This document shows, piece after piece, positions 46,398-58,302 of a stretch of 64,000 nt of DNA. Below the pieces are notes generated by a model that saw only the letters and a list, made by a program, of their open reading frames with translations, searched no databases and had not been told where the DNA came from. Made by a program: the position numbers and the translations under genes. Origin of the DNA: Microbotryum silenes-acaulis. Lineage: Eukaryota; Basidiomycota; Microbotryomycetes; Microbotryales; Microbotryaceae. Location of the stretch: the NCBI GenBank assembly GCA_003665825.1, contig QPFY01000006.1, positions 1,302,001-1,366,000 on the forward strand, in the 5' to 3' direction. Position 1 is the first letter of the stretch; every line of letters begins with the position of its first letter.

Positions 46398-49300
46398 CCC
46401 CCCCCCACGCGAACGCGAGGTAGACTTGAGCCGTGGGTGCCGCGTCCGGAGGCCTAGAGCATAGCAATGTATACCAAAAATCTTGGGACCCAGCGCTTTG
46501 GTGAATAGGTCCGCAACCATGTCCGCTGTGCCAACGTGTGAGAGGGAGATATCGCCTCGGTTGACCATGTCGCGGACAAAATGCTCGCGGAGGCGTATGT
46601 GTCGAGTGCCGGAGGTGCGAACGGGGTCGTGAGCGACGGCGGCCGCGGCCTCGTTGTCGGTGAAGATGTGAGCTGCATCGATCGGGCGAACGTGGAGCTC
46701 GGAGAGGAGTTGCGTAAGGTAAATCGCTTCCTTACCAGCGTGCGACAAGGCGAGGTATTCGGCATCAGTGGTGGAATCCGCCACCCGAGTCTGACGTTTC
46801 GATGACCAAGAGACGGCAGAGCCAGCCAAGTAAAAAACGAAGCCCATTGTGGAGATGGACGTGTCGACGCAGGCACCCCAGTTCGCATCGGAATAACCGA
46901 CCACACCCGTAACTTTGGCTGGACCGCGGGCGTAGAGTAGCTCATCGCGGTACGTGGCACGAAGGTAGCGAAGGACGTGTTTGACGGCAATCCAATGACG
47001 ACGGCCAGGGTTGTTGGCGAACCGGGACAAGTACGAGACGGCGAAGGCAATGTCGGGTCGAGTGCCAAGGGAAATGTACAGGAGGGAGCCGATGGCTTGG
47101 AGGTACCACGATCGAATGCGCTCCGTTCCCTGACCCGGAACTGCTGTGAGCGAGAGGCCGGGCGTCATTGGCACTGTAGCGCCGCGTGTCGTGGTGTCGA
47201 AGTGAAACCGGGCGAGCACGTCCATGATGTAGCGTTCCTGGGATAGGGCAATGGAGCCGTCGTCCAGGCGGCGGATTTGGATGCCGAGGATGTATTCCGC
47301 GGGGCCGAGCCTTTTGACGCCGTATCGCTGTTCAAGGCCGGAGATGACGCGTTCGATCTCATCGAGGGCGGGGCTGACAATGAGGAGATCGTCGACATAC
47401 AAGGCGATATAATGGGGCCGTTGCTGATCATCAATGTGAGAGTAAATGCAGTGATCAGTGCCCGTTGCCTTGTACCCGAGACTCCTGAGTGATGTGTCAA
47501 TGTGGCGATTCCAGATGCGACCGGCCTGCTTGAGACCGTAGATTGAGCGCCGCAGGCGGAGAACCTTATCGCTCGGGAAGTCGAAACCTCGTGGCGTTGT
47601 CATCCAGATATCGTGATCGAGCTCGCCGTGGAGGTAAGCCTTGTCGATGTCGGCCTGATGAACGTGGTAACCGTTGGCAGCGGCGAGGGCAAGGAGGCAG
47701 CGAATGGAGGAGAAACGGGCAACGGGTGCGAAAGTCTCCGAGAAATCGATGCCGTCGCGTTGGCGGTTACCTTGCGCTACAAGGCGTGCCTTCCGCCCTG
47801 TGACGTCACCGCGTGCATCGCGCTTGGTCTTCCAGACGAATTTGGAGGTGACGATAGTGGCGCCCGGCGGTACGGAGGATCGAGGCTCGATGGTGAACAC
47901 CTTGAAGTCGTCGCGCATGGCGGTGAACTCGGCGGCGGCAGCCTGAGCCCAGATGTCGTGCTCGTCGCTGGACATTGCTTCACGCCAGGTCTGAGGGTCG
48001 CTAGTGATCGATTTGATGGGCTCGATGGCTTCGAGGGCGGGGTTGTCGTCTTCTGCGGCGATGAAGGCGCGGTGGTGGCGAGAGAGGAAATCGATCTCAT
48101 CAGGGGAGTCGTCATCGGAGGGCTGTTCAGCGGGGGCCATGGCGGGTGCGGGCGTCACCAGGGTGTCGTCGTCGGATTGATGTACGTCCATCAGGTTGAG
48201 GCGAACCGCGGTGTTGGAGTTGAGGAGGTCAAGCGGGTCGTCCGAGTCATCGAGGGACGGTCCCCCGGCCGAGGATGTGGCGGGCGACGAAAGCGGGGCA
48301 AGCGACGGGGACGGCGAGGGGCTGGTATCTGTAGAATTAAGTAAGGATCCGCCAGTGTACCCTGGGGCCACGTCAACGGCGCTCATGGCAGAATCATCAA
48401 GAGAGGATGAGACGTCCATGTGCGCCGACCTTACTAGTGGGGTCCTCGTCTTGACGGCTGGGGCGGGCGTGTCGGCGGGAATGACGAACTGGCGTTCGGT
48501 GTCGTCCGCATCGACGGGCGTGTTGATTGGTAGACCGGGGAAGTCGTCGTCGAGGAAGGTGGCATTTCGGCCAATCACAACCTTGTTGGTAGAATGGTCG
48601 AAGAAACGGAAAGCCTTGGAGGCGAGGTCGTAACCGGTGAAGATCACGCGCGCGGCCTTGGGGTCGAGCTTGCTGCGAAGGTTCGGCGCGACCGTGAGCC
48701 AGGCCGCGCAGCCGAACGGGTGGAGGGCGGTGGCGGTGGTGCGTTGGCCGTTCCAAACGGATTCTGGAGTCTGTTTGGCCAAAGCTGAGTGTGAGCACCT
48801 GTTTTTGCAATAAACGAAGTATGCAGCCGCTTCATCCCAAAAGGTGGCCGGCAGATGGGAGTCAGCAAGGAGGGCAAGGACGCCCTCGACGATGGAGAGA
48901 TTGACACGTTCGGCACGACCGTTTTGCTGAGGTGTGTAGGGGATAGAATATTGACGACGAATACCCCTGGACTTGCAGAACTCCGTGAATGCGTTCGATT
49001 GGTACTCCCCGCCGTTGTCGGTGCGAAGGGTTTTTAAACGCTCGTTCGTCTCTAACTCCACTTCGGCGAGCCAAGTCTGGAAGGTCGGGAAGACGTCGCT
49101 TTTGTGATCGATCGCGTATGCCCAGAGTTTGCGAGAGTGGTCGTCAAGAAATGTGACAAGGTAGCGCTTCCCGGTCAAGGACGGAGTGGGGAACGAAAGG
49201 ACATCGCTGTGCACGAGGCCGAGTCTTTCGGGGGAATGCGACTCAGAGTCGGGAAAAGGAAGACGGTGGCCTTTGGAACCAAGGCAAGCATTGCAAACAA

Positions 49301-50876
49301 ACTCCTCTACGTCTTTGTCACTGTACCCGGCCCCAAACCCGTCCAGCAAACCTGCGGCGATCATCTTCTGTATAGAGGATGGGGCAAGATGGCCGAGGCA
49401 GCGGTGAAGGGTAAGCAGGGGCACGGTCGACTCAGAACGCGAGAGAAAGGCAAGCTGCTGACACTTGGTGTGGTCCGCGTCCAAAAGGTAGAGACCGTCG
49501 TTAACCCTGGTACCGTGAGCAATGGCCTGGCCGTCCTTGGCGATGTCGATGCCGTCGCTGGTGAAGGCGAGTCGAACGCGGTCGGTGTCGCAGAGGCGAG
49601 AGACAGAAAGGAGGTTGACGTGGAGGCCCGGCGTGTGCAGAACGCCACGCAGCGTGATCGGATGTCCGGTCTTGGCAACGAACGCTACGTCCCCCATGCC
49701 GATGGCCGTGATACCGCCGGCAATGCCGCCGATCTTGGTGTGCGCCGTCTGGCGATAAGCCGTGAATAGAGAACGATCGGCGACCATGTGTGCCGTGGCG
49801 CCCGAGTCGACTACAAAGGCATCAGTCGGGAGTTGCCGGCGAGCGAACAGGCAGGAGGCGAAATAGCCGACGTTAGGCTGTTGAGCGGCGGGGAGAGACA
49901 TGTCGTCCTGGTTGTCGTCGCCGGTGTGTTTTTGTTCGCCCCGGTGCTTGCAGTCGAGGGCCCAGTGCCCTTTCTTGTGGCAGCGGCGGCAGGGGCCGGC
50001 GGGCGGGTGTTTCGCCCGTGAGGTGCAGTCGCGCAGGCGGTGGCCGGGGGCGCGGCAGGCGGGACAAGGGGAGGCGGTGGCGAGCATGGCCGAGTGTGAT
50101 GACGAGAGTCCCGCCGAGCGAAGCTGGATGCGAATGCGATCCGTCAGCGTCGTGAGTTCCGGGAGGTCGCGTTGGTTGCGCTGCTCGTCCGTGAATGTGA
50201 GGCGGAAGCTGTCGAGGCAAGGTGGGACCATGGCGAGCACGTGAGTGGCGAGCACGTCGTTGAGCGAGGTTTTGGCGTCGCGGATTTCCTGCGCGATCGA
50301 CATGTATTCGCGGAGCCAGGTGTCGTACGCCTCGACGGAGGCAGGCATCTTCCTGAAATCCCAAAGGCGGGCGAACAACTCGAGGGTGCGAGTGGCGTCG
50401 TCCGGTGCGAAACGAGCCTTGAGTGCGGCGAAGATGCGTGGTGCCGACAGGTCGTCGCTGGGGATGGTGTCGAGGGTGGCTGAGACGTCGGCGGAGTCGA
50501 TCGAGCCAACGATGATTTCCCGCGCGGCGTCGTCACGGGCGGCAAGCTGGTCAGCCGTCCATGTCGGGGGGATGACACCGTCAAGAACGTAACCACGGAC
50601 TTGATTTGGAAGCGCGAGACGGAGTTGACGTAACCAGTTCGTAAACGACTTAGGCCCGTCAAGACGAGCGTGCTTGGGGAACACGACTTTTGATGCGGTG
50701 GCGGTGTTTGCCTGCGTGGCAGTGACGGGCGGGGTGGCGGCGGCGGCGGCGGCAGGGGGCGGTGAGGCCTGTAGAGCGGCAAGCTGTGCCTGTAGCGTGG
50801 CGATTTGCACGCTGATCGAAGGGTCAGGGGAGCTGGTGTCCCTGGGAGGCGAGGGCGGGGCGGGGGAGCTGTCCAT
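46257..50876 (-). CDS. gag-pol: CopC Gag-Pol polyprotein (1539 aa)
   Basis: Complete copia polyprotein in one frame. Residues 1-90 are Pro/Ala-rich. A capsid region follows to about 255, then CCHC knuckles [14 protein letters not shown] and [14 protein letters not shown], and protease [11 protein letters not shown]. The GAG-pre-integrase HHCC region ([10 protein letters not shown]...CNACLG) leads to the integrase core ([28 protein letters not shown]). RT carries [12 protein letters not shown] and [10 protein letters not shown], and RNase H carries [16 protein letters not shown] and [11 protein letters not shown]. The frame runs past the polypurine tract into the 3' LTR and stops within its minisatellite, so the last 30-40 residues are low-complexity LTR-encoded sequence. 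Start: first ATG, 80 bp after the primer-binding site. No defects seen; likely autonomous and recent. Confidence 0.96.
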   Translation of the reverse strand: MDSSPAPPSPPRDTSSPDPSISVQIATLQAQLAALQASPPPAAAAAATPPVTATQANTATASKVVFPKHARLDGPKSFTNWLRQLRLALPNQVRGYVLDGVIPPTWTADQLAARDDAAREIIVGSIDSADVSATLDTIPSDDLSAPRIFAALKARFAPDDATRTLELFARLWDFRKMPASVEAYDTWLREYMSIAQEIRDAKTSLNDVLATHVLAMVPPCLDSFRLTFTDEQRNQRDLPELTTLTDRIRIQLRSAGLSSSHSAMLATASPCPACRAPGHRLRDCTSRAKHPPAGPCRRCHKKGHWALDCKHRGEQKHTGDDNQDDMSLPAAQQPNVGYFASCLFARRQLPTDAFVVDSGATAHMVADRSLFTAYRQTAHTKIGGIAGGITAIGMGDVAFVAKTGHPITLRGVLHTPGLHVNLLSVSRLCDTDRVRLAFTSDGIDIAKDGQAIAHGTRVNDGLYLLDADHTKCQQLAFLSRSESTVPLLTLHRCLGHLAPSSIQKMIAAGLLDGFGAGYSDKDVEEFVCNACLGSKGHRLPFPDSESHSPERLGLVHSDVLSFPTPSLTGKRYLVTFLDDHSRKLWAYAIDHKSDVFPTFQTWLAEVELETNERLKTLRTDNGGEYQSNAFTEFCKSRGIRRQYSIPYTPQQNGRAERVNLSIVEGVLALLADSHLPATFWDEAAAYFVYCKNRCSHSALAKQTPESVWNGQRTTATALHPFGCAAWLTVAPNLRSKLDPKAARVIFTGYDLASKAFRFFDHSTNKVVIGRNATFLDDDFPGLPINTPVDADDTERQFVIPADTPAPAVKTRTPLVRSAHMDVSSSLDDSAMSAVDVAPGYTGGSLLNSTDTSPSPSPSLAPLSSPATSSAGGPSLDDSDDPLDLLNSNTAVRLNLMDVHQSDDDTLVTPAPAMAPAEQPSDDDSPDEIDFLSRHHRAFIAAEDDNPALEAIEPIKSITSDPQTWREAMSSDEHDIWAQAAAAEFTAMRDDFKVFTIEPRSSVPPGATIVTSKFVWKTKRDARGDVTGRKARLVAQGNRQRDGIDFSETFAPVARFSSIRCLLALAAANGYHVHQADIDKAYLHGELDHDIWMTTPRGFDFPSDKVLRLRRSIYGLKQAGRIWNRHIDTSLRSLGYKATGTDHCIYSHIDDQQRPHYIALYVDDLLIVSPALDEIERVISGLEQRYGVKRLGPAEYILGIQIRRLDDGSIALSQERYIMDVLARFHFDTTTRGATVPMTPGLSLTAVPGQGTERIRSWYLQAIGSLLYISLGTRPDIAFAVSYLSRFANNPGRRHWIAVKHVLRYLRATYRDELLYARGPAKVTGVVGYSDANWGACVDTSISTMGFVFYLAGSAVSWSSKRQTRVADSTTDAEYLALSHAGKEAIYLTQLLSELHVRPIDAAHIFTDNEAAAAVAHDPVRTSGTRHIRLREHFVRDMVNRGDISLSHVGTADMVADLFTKALGPKIFGIHCYALGLRTRHPRLKSTSRSRGGGCEESTLRSGQDLGARSEPGASAQDLGARSEPGTSAQDLGARSEPGT

Positions 50877-50956
50877 GCTGCGATGGTGCGATGGGCTGGG
50901 GCGGCTCGAGTGGCTGGGCTCGAGGGAAAATGCAAGCGGCGGGGCTGGTAGCTCGT

Positions 50957-50968
50957 GGGCTTATAACC
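50957..50968 (-). other. CopC primer-binding site
   Basis: GGTTATAAGCCC in element sense. It differs from the CopP/CopG site by A for G in the ATG, so one mismatch to the initiator tRNA anticodon loop and no start codon. Confidence 0.65.
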
Positions 50969-51036
50969 TATTCGATCAACTCTACTACGTCAGCGATGTA
51001 GTTATAGCCAAGAGTGATGATATCATTTCAACATAC
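50968..51036 (-). other. Intron-like LTR cassette (69 bp, GTATGT...TAG) in CopC
   Basis: In element sense GAATAG then GTATGTTGAAATGAT, later GCTGACGTAG and a final GATCGAATAG before GTTATAAGCCC. GTATGT is a strong fungal 5' splice signal. About 54 bp repeat the upstream LTR. Excision restores the LTR/primer-site junction found at 15762, 27066 and 41997. Confidence 0.6.
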
Positions 51037-51283
51037 CTATTCGATCAACTCTACTACGTCAGCGATGTAGTTATAGCCAAGAGTGATGAATAGGAAGCTA
51101 ACAGTAAGGGAGCCGCGCGCCCCAAGTCCTCAGCCAGGGAGCCTCGGGGCTGAGCCAATGTGCCAGGCTCGCTGCGCGCGCCTAAGTCCCAGGCTCGCTC
51201 CGCGCGCCCAAGTCCTGAGCCGATGCGCCCGGCTCGCTCCGCGCGCCTAAGTCCTGACCCGAGCGGAGAGTGGATTCCTCACA
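50969..51283 (-). repeat. CopC 5' LTR (315 bp, long form, 3 repeat units)
   Basis: 246-bp short form plus the 69-bp cassette. Flanked on the outside by ACCAT. Confidence 0.92.
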
Positions 51284-53336
51284 ACCATCTCCCGATCGGT
51301 TGCCTCCTGTTGATTTTGCCCTCGGGCCCCAAGGCCAGGATGGTGAGGCAGGTTCTCCCGGATACTACGCGCTCAAGGAGGAATCGCAAGACGAGGACGT
51401 GAATGGACAGGAATTAGGGAAATTGTTCTTGAAGGAAGAATGCCACGAGTTCACTACGCCCGGTGAGAGCCTCCTCGAGGAACGTCCCTACACCTCACCT
51501 TCGCACGATCGGTTGCCCCCTGTTGATTGTGCCTTCGGGCCCTGGGGTCACGGTTACGATGCAGGCTCTCCCGGTTCCCATTGTGTGGCCGAGAACATTA
51601 TGGACGCCGTCGACTTGTCTACCGGCCCCCTCTCCCCTCCCATCGCTGTCAATCGAGTTCACGCTATCGCTCGGGCCCCCGCCAACGACCCGCCCATTCC
51701 GGTCAATGCCGACGCCGACGAACTCAATTTGTTGGGAGTCGCCACCGATGAGGTCAATGAAGCCCCTGTAGTCCATCGACCGCCTGATCCACTGCCCCAA
51801 CCCTTCCTCGACACCATCATCCGAGCATACGCCAACGATTCGCAAGCCCAGGTCATCATTACCGACCCAATATCATGGCCTATGTTTCGGGTGACCGAGG
51901 AAGGGAGGATCTTGCGTGTACATCCAGATGAGTCTCTTTCCCTGTTTGTGCCTCGTGGTCTTGCTACCGGCGTCGTCAACTCCGACAAGGTCCCTTCGCT
52001 GCGCGAGCTCGTGCTTTCGGAGATACATCGGAGCGTCGGGCACGCGGGACATGGCATCACCTTGGCCGCCATACGTCCTTTGTACTGGTGGTCGTCCATG
52101 TCTGCCGATTGTGCCGAGTTCTGCCGTTCATGCGAAGACTGTGCCCGAGGCAAGGCATCCACTCAAGTCCCCTATGGCCGACTGCACCCAATGCCAATCC
52201 CCTCCGGTCCTTGGGAACAAGTGGCGATCGACTTCATGACAGGACTGCCTCCGGTCGAGTTCGAAGGGATGATGGTCGCTCAAATCATGGTGGTCACTGA
52301 CACTTGGGGAAAGATGGTTCACCTGATTCCCCTCCCAGCCGATGCCGACTCTGAGCTCGTTGCCGACAAGTACTACGCCACTATCTTTCGACTGCATGGG
52401 ACGCCTTCCGCCATCGTTTCCGACCGCGATCCCAAGTTCACCTCGCAGTTTTGGCGGGCATTGCAGGCAAAGGTTGGCGCCGTCTTGCGAATGTCAACCG
52501 CGGCACACCCCGAGACGGACAGATCGAGCGAGAATCGGATCAAGATGGTCACCCAAACGCTGCGGATCATGGTGTCGTCAAACCACGAGGCTTGGGCATC
52601 TCGTCTAGTTGAAGCTGAGTTCGCTCTTAACTCTTCTGTTGCTGTGTCCACGTCTCTGTCGGCTTTTGAGGCGACCTACGGCTACCTTCCTCGACAATGG
52701 TCCACCGATTCCTGGCCTGTTTCGGATGTCCCTCGTGCGGAAGCGTTTGCTCGGATCCGACAATTACGGAACCTCGATGTGACGGATGCGATCATTGGAG
52801 CACGCCTCGACCAGTCCTATCAGGCCAACAAGCGTCGACGCCCGGATGACCCCGCCTTTCGGACCGGCAGTTACGTCTACCTTTCGACAAATAATCTGGC
52901 AGTTCCTGAAGGGATGAAGTCGAAGTTGTTGCCGCGCTACATCGGCCCTTTCCGTATTCGAGCGGCAATTCCGGCAACATCCAGCTACGACCTCGAGCTT
53001 CCTCCAGCAATGTCGCGAGTGCACAATCGCTTCCATGCTCGACTGCTTCGCCCTTACATTGAGAATGATGCTGAAAGGTTCCCTGGGCGTGACCCCGCAG
53101 TTCTTTTTGTCGAAGATGTAGCCGACGCGGCCGACAACTCTGCGATTCCGGAACGGATTGTTCGCGATCGGCGGAACGCTCGGGGCGCTCGTTCGTTCTT
53201 GGTTCGATGGGTAGGCCGTAACGACACCGACGATACTTGGATGTCGGAGCAGTCCCTTCGCCTGGACCATCCGTCCGTCCTCGACGCCTACTTTGCGCGC
53301 CTCGATCGCTCGAACCGCCGCCTCGTCGCACGGTAG
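51284..53336 (+). pseudogene. pol: GypB integrase with chromodomain, second part (copy 2)
   Basis: Continues the GypB frame after CopC: acidic repeat-rich linker (GESLLEERPYTSPSHDRLPPVDCAF type repeats), HHCC, D,D35E integrase and chromodomain. It matches copy 1 closely, with one visible change (STNNLAVP for STKNLAVP). The site of the solo LTR in copy 1 is uninterrupted here (about 51610). Confidence 0.92.
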
Positions 53337-53356
53337 ACTTCCTTCTGGGGGGACAG

Positions 53357-53920
53357 TGTCAGGATGACAGCAATACTCGAAGGAAGCCCCCCAAGGCTAT
53401 ATGCGGGTAGAGTTGACTTGACCGGATGCTTGCCTTGTTTCAAGCATCGTCGGCGTGATGGCGTAGGCGTGAGGCGCGTGGGCGCGCACTCGGTGGTCGA
53501 GGGTTCGATGCGCCCAGAGCGCAATCTTCTTTTGGTTTGTTTTATCTTTTTGTTAGCCGAGGCGCGGCTTCAGGGTTTTTACCGGTGCTCCCGCGAGCAA
53601 TCCTTTTTACCCCTGAGGCGACCTCTTGGAGTGGTTGATTTGGCTAAGTCCCCTCTGTGCCTGGAGCAGTCCCTTCCTTTTTGTCTTAGCACCTTCCCCC
53701 GGAGCTTGGTCCGCTCTTCTTGTTTGGTTGCCCTTCCTCTTCTTGTCGATCGTTTGGGAATTAAGTCCGTTATACTTGATTTCCTGCGAGCCTCTCGACC
53801 GACTCCCCTCCTCGGTTGCTCCTCTGTCGACTGCCGCCGCAACAGCCGACGCTTCCTGAAATCCCCCCCCCTCGCACCAACGCGTGTAGACGACGTCATC
53901 CCTGCGGACGTCGCCTGTCA
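53357..53920 (+). repeat. GypB 3' LTR (564 bp, copy 2)
   Basis: Same length and ends as 23138-23701, with a few substitutions; it contains the A/B-box pair. Confidence 0.92.
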
Positions 53921-54053
53921 CAAAGGCACGCAGCGAGGAGACGTCCGGGGCAACACCATGCCAGCGAGTGTCGGGAATGGCGCCGCGAATACCCGCATGG
54001 GGCATCAAGTTCTTGCAATGCACGAAGTATCTGGCAGCTTCGGCCCAGAGACG
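53921..54053 (-). pseudogene. pol: CopE integrase fragment (short)
   Basis: 133 bp matching 23702-23834; cut by the CopP LTR at 54054. Encodes RLWAEAARYFVHCKNLMPHA. Confidence 0.85.
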
Positions 54054-54360
54054 TGTTGAATTCCATACACTCTTGCTTAGATCAATCTCCAATCCGCGCC
54101 GCGCCTAGCTAGCCGCGCCGCTTGGACCTCTCTTTGGACTTAGAGATATTTCGCACACTCGCACTGCGCGCCTCTTTAGTCTTCCCCCTAACGCTCCAAA
54201 CTACTCCCTTACAACCCGTACTCTGTCTCGTGTACTTACTGGTTGCCGATCCAGGTTAGTTGCAATCCTAACGCTCCAAACTACTCCCTTACAACCCGTA
54301 CTCTGTCTCGTGTACTTACTGGTTGCCGATCCAGTCCCCTCTCGAGACATACGATTAACA
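54054..54360 (+). repeat. CopP 5' LTR (307 bp, long form)
   Basis: TGTTGAATTCCATAC start, CGATTAACA end; contains the cassette 54255-54334. Confidence 0.92.
54255..54334 (+). other. Intron-like LTR cassette (80 bp) in CopP copy 3
   Basis: CCAG then GTTAGTTGCAATCCTAAC; ends GATCCAG before TCCCCTCTC. Same length and borders as 7697-7776 in an independent, diverged CopP copy. Confidence 0.6.
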
Positions 54361-54392
54361 GGTTATGAGCCCGAGCTAAAGCTGCTCCAACA

Positions 54393-57300
54393 ATGACAGC
54401 TCCACTGACGTCATTCGCGACCATCATGATCGTCTTCATCATCATCATCGCACTGTGCCACACCCTTGCAACCGCCCTCGCCCACGCAATCGGCCGTTAC
54501 CGCATCATGACGCAACTTGACACGTCGCACCTGGACCCGACTGTGAGCGTGACAGCCCGGCCCAGCGTGAACGTCGTTGCACTCCTAGGTCGTCTGAACT
54601 CGAACCGGGAGCTTCACCTCCCCAACGACACCCTCGTACTCGACTCGGGCGCCTCCCACCACATGGTCAAGGACGCGTCTCTATTCGACGTCTGGCACAC
54701 TCGGTCGCACATCGCCGTTGATGGCGCTGGTGGATCACTCATGGCCCAAGGAACCGGCTCGATCACGATACGAACGTCGAAACAACGAACGATCAAGCTC
54801 TGCAACGTCTACTACGTTCCCGACCTTCCGGCAAACCTGGTCTCGGTCATGCAGCTGCGCCGCGAGCGCATTTACACCCACTTTGGCAAGACCATCGAGC
54901 TCCGGTCACAAGGTCACCTCATAGGCGTCGCATCCCTCATTGCAAACCAATTGTCGACACTGGACGCCACCCCAATCCGCTGCACACCGTCACCGGTTGC
55001 AGCCGCCGCCATCCCTCTCCTGACTCTGCATCAACGATTCGGCCACCTGTCCCTTCCCAACCTGCGAAGGGCAGTCTCGTCGGGTCAACTACAAGGTCAA
55101 ACATGGACGTACTCGGCGGCCGAATGCAAGGCCTTCTCCTGCGACACCTGCAAAGCGGCAAAGGCAACCAGGAAACCTTTCCCAACGTCGGACTCTCGCG
55201 CTTCGCAACCACTCGAACTGGTCCACTCCGATGTCCTCACTCTGCCCGAACCAGCCACCAACGGGGAACGATATGTTGTCACCTTCATCGACGATTTCTC
55301 CCGAAAGACGTGGGTCAGCGCGCTGAGAAACAAGAGTCAAGTCTTCGACACCTTCCAGCGTTGGCACACCATGATTGAACGCTCAACGGGCCTCAAGCTC
55401 CGCACGTTACGAACGGACAATGGCGGCGAATACACGTCCAAAGCCTTCATTGAGTACTGCTCTCACCACGGCATTACCAAGCAGCTCACAATCCCGTACA
55501 CCCCGGAGCAGAACGGCCGAGCCGAAAGGACAAACCGCACGATCATCGAGGGGACGATCGCCCTGCTCCAGCACTCGGGACTGCCCATGACACTCTGGCA
55601 AGAGGCCCTCAGGTACGTTGTTGACACCAAGAACCTCAGCCCGCACAGCGCCATCGACCACAAGATCCCGGACGCTGTCTGGTTTGGCAAACCTCCCAGC
55701 ACGGCAAACCTGAGGGTATTTGGCTGCCGCGCCTGGCACACCACCCCTCAGCACAAGCGGGCAAAACTCGACCCCAAGGCCAAACCATTCATCTTTGTTG
55801 GCATCGATAACAAATCCAAGGCCTGGACGCTGTACGACTCGGCCACAACTTCGTTCTTCCAGAGTCGCGACGTCCTATTCGATGAGAAAGTCTTCCCCGC
55901 TCGAGATGCCCCGATCAACCAACCGAAACCTCCCATGACGTCCACCACTGGCGACTGGACCTTTGTTGACGCTGCCCATGGCTCCCGCGCTGCACCACCT
56001 CCGTCCCTCCAGCCTGTCGTGCACGAAAATCGATTTGCCGCGCTTGAGACCAACGCGAGTGACGACACAACGATCGACATGTCCGACGATGGCTTTGACA
56101 CACCGTCCGACATGTCCAGGGCTCAGTTCTCGCCATCACCTCCTGCGTCGGACGTGACCGACGACTCAGCCGACCCAATCGACTTCTTGTCATGCCCGTC
56201 TCGCGCCGCTGCCTTCGCCGCCACCACTGCTGGTTCACCGGTCGTCGAACTCGAAGGGCCAACCGAGGACCCCCAAAATTGGTCGCAGGCGGTCAAGTCA
56301 GGTAAAGAGGAGATCTGGAGGCAAGCAGCAGCCGATGAGTTTCACTCCCTTGCCACCGAGTACAAATGCTTCACCCCGGTCAACTCCTCCTCACTGCCCC
56401 CCGGTGCCAAAGTCCTTGGATCCAGGTTCATCTTCCGCACCAAACGCGATCAACTTGGCAAGATCACTTCGCACAAGGGCCGGCTCGTTGCACAGGGCTT
56501 CTCCCAGCGCCCAGGTATCGATTACGATGAGACGTTTGCTCCTGTCGCCAAGTTCACCTCAATCCGAGCTCTCATCGCACTGGCCGCCGCCAAGAACCTC
56601 CACGTCCATCAGGCCGACGTTGACAAGGCATACCTCCACGGCGAGCTGAAGGAAGACCTCTACATGCGCGTCCCACAAGGTGTTGACATGCCTGGTAAAG
56701 TCCTCAAACTCCATCGATCGATCTACGGCCTCAAGCAGGCCGGCCGAGTCTGGAATGAGCACATTGACTTGACGCTGAAGAGCCTCAACTACCGCGCCAC
56801 AGCCAAGGACCACTGCGTGTACGTACGACGCGACGGCGACCAATACCACTACATCGCCCTCTACGTCGATGACTTGCTGATGGTCAGCCCTTCGGAGGAC
56901 GAGATCGAGCGCATCCTCAACGGCCTGGAGCAAAAATACGGCATCAAGCGACTTGGACCAGCCCAATACATCTTGGGGATCCAGATCAAACGACAGGCCG
57001 ACAAGTCCATCATCCTGTCGCAGGAGGCGTACATCACAAGTATCCTCCGCAGATTTGGAATGTCAGACAGCAGCCCCGCCTCCACGCCCATGGCCCCAAA
57101 CCGCCAGCTCGAGCATTCGCTCGCGGAACCGTCAAAGATCGCTCAGACGCGCTACATGCAGGCCATTGGATGCCTCCTCTACGCCGCCACTGGTACTCGC
57201 CCAGACATCTCCTACGCCGTTGGATACCTTGCACGCTTCTCTGCCAGTCCCACACCTGAACACTGGACGGCCATCAAGACTGTCTTCCGGTACTTACGTG

Positions 57301-57445
57301 GAACCGCACGTCTGGGACTGCACTACAGCTCTGAACAAGGCAAGTTCTCCGGCTTCACCGGTTACTCTGACGCGGACTGGGGAACCTGCACCACGTCATC
57401 ACGGTCAACCATGGGGTACAGCTTCCACCTGGCTGGCTCCGTTAT
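54393..57445 (+). pseudogene. pol: CopP Pol copy 3, missing end of RNase H
   Basis: About 1017 codons: N-terminal hydrophobic segment (residues 8-30, sequence changed but still hydrophobic), protease LDSGASHH, integrase D,D35E, RT with YVDD, and the first RNase H motif (GYSDADWG). It ends at HLAGSVI where CopG begins; the remaining RNase H acidic residues are lost. Substitutions against the intact CopP are scattered and mostly conservative, with no stop or frameshift. The Gag-less design therefore holds in a second lineage. Confidence 0.92.
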
Positions 57446-58289
57446 TGTTGAATTTCATTCTACTACAATCCTTCGAACACTTCAACCTTGCGCCGCAACT
57501 TACCCGGCCCGCCCATCTTCTTGCCTCGAGCGCCTTTCGCCTCGGCGCACTCTCGCCTCGGGCGCCTTTCGCCTTCGCAGCCAAGCCGCCCCCTTGTCTC
57601 CGCCTCCGCGCCAGCCTGCTCAACTCACGCTCGCGCGCCGCTGCCTCCACGCCGGGACTTAGTCAGTCCGCACTCTCCAGCCTAGCCGAGCCAACGCCTC
57701 CGCCTCGCCACAGCCAGTTTGCCACCGCCGACCTCATGACCCATCGGCCATGCAGAACATCGCCCACTCATGATGCCCGCGGTTCGCAACCTGAAGCCTG
57801 TCGTCACGGATCGCCTCACTCAACAACTCTGGATCGTGTAGATAAGTTTCCCCTCGTGTCCGTCGTCCAACACGACACCCCTCAGAGCCTCGATGGTCCA
57901 CTTGGAGTTCGGTCTTGAAGCTTCGCATTGTGTTAGCCCAGTTTGTCTTAGCGCGGCCCTTTGCTAAGAACCTCACCCGACTCGCGCGCCCTCGCGCCTC
58001 TCTTCCTCTTCTCTACCGCTTCCCAACATTAGCTAGACCGCTAATCTTCGGTAGAGAACAGGTTAGTTGCAATCACATCAACCGCTTCCCAACATTAGCT
58101 AGACCGCTAATCTTCGGTAGAGAACAGATCGCCCAGCCGCACCGCGTCCGTCTCGTCAGACCGAGCCTGTGCCGCCGCACGACCTCTCCGCCCGGACCGT
58201 CCGTCGCAACCTTGCCACGTCGACGCTCCTACAGTAGCCCTAGCGGTCGCTACGCCAACCTCCCAAGGTCCTGCAGCCTACATTCAACA
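57446..58289 (+). repeat. CopG 5' LTR (844 bp, long form)
   Basis: TGTTGAATTTCATTC start, CTACATTCAACA end. Contains the cassette 58062-58127 (starts GTTAGTTGCAATC, ends GAGAACAG). Confidence 0.92.
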
Positions 58290-58302
58290 GGTTATGAGCC
58301 CC
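58290..58302 (+). other. CopG primer-binding site with gag start codon
   Basis: GGTTATGAGCCCC right after the LTR; its ATG (58294) opens Gag, as in copy 1. Confidence 0.75.

Larger units (their letters stand above)
46044..51283 (-). mobile_element. CopC, intact autonomous copia element
   Basis: 5240 bp with LTRs 46044-46397 and 50969-51283, polypurine tract, primer-binding site and an unbroken 1539-codon Gag-Pol frame. Flanked by ACCAT (46039-46043, 51284-51288); the empty site CACCATCTCCC is at about 19840 in GypB copy 1. Confidence 0.96.
43965..53920 (+). mobile_element. GypB copy 2, interrupted by intact CopC
   Basis: LTR remnant 43965-44011, gag part to 46043, CopC insertion 46044-51283 with duplication ACCAT, then integrase/chromodomain and 3' LTR 53357-53920. 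It carries the same in-frame loss of protease/RT as copy 1 but lacks the solo LTR at the GACTT site (about 51610). Confidence 0.92.
54054..57445 (+). mobile_element. CopP copy 3, 3'-truncated
   Basis: 5' LTR 54054-54360, primer-binding site GGTTATGAGCCC (54361-54372), Pol from 54393. It is cut at 57445 by a CopG element; its 3' end is not found beyond that element. The left target site is CopE sequence. Confidence 0.9.
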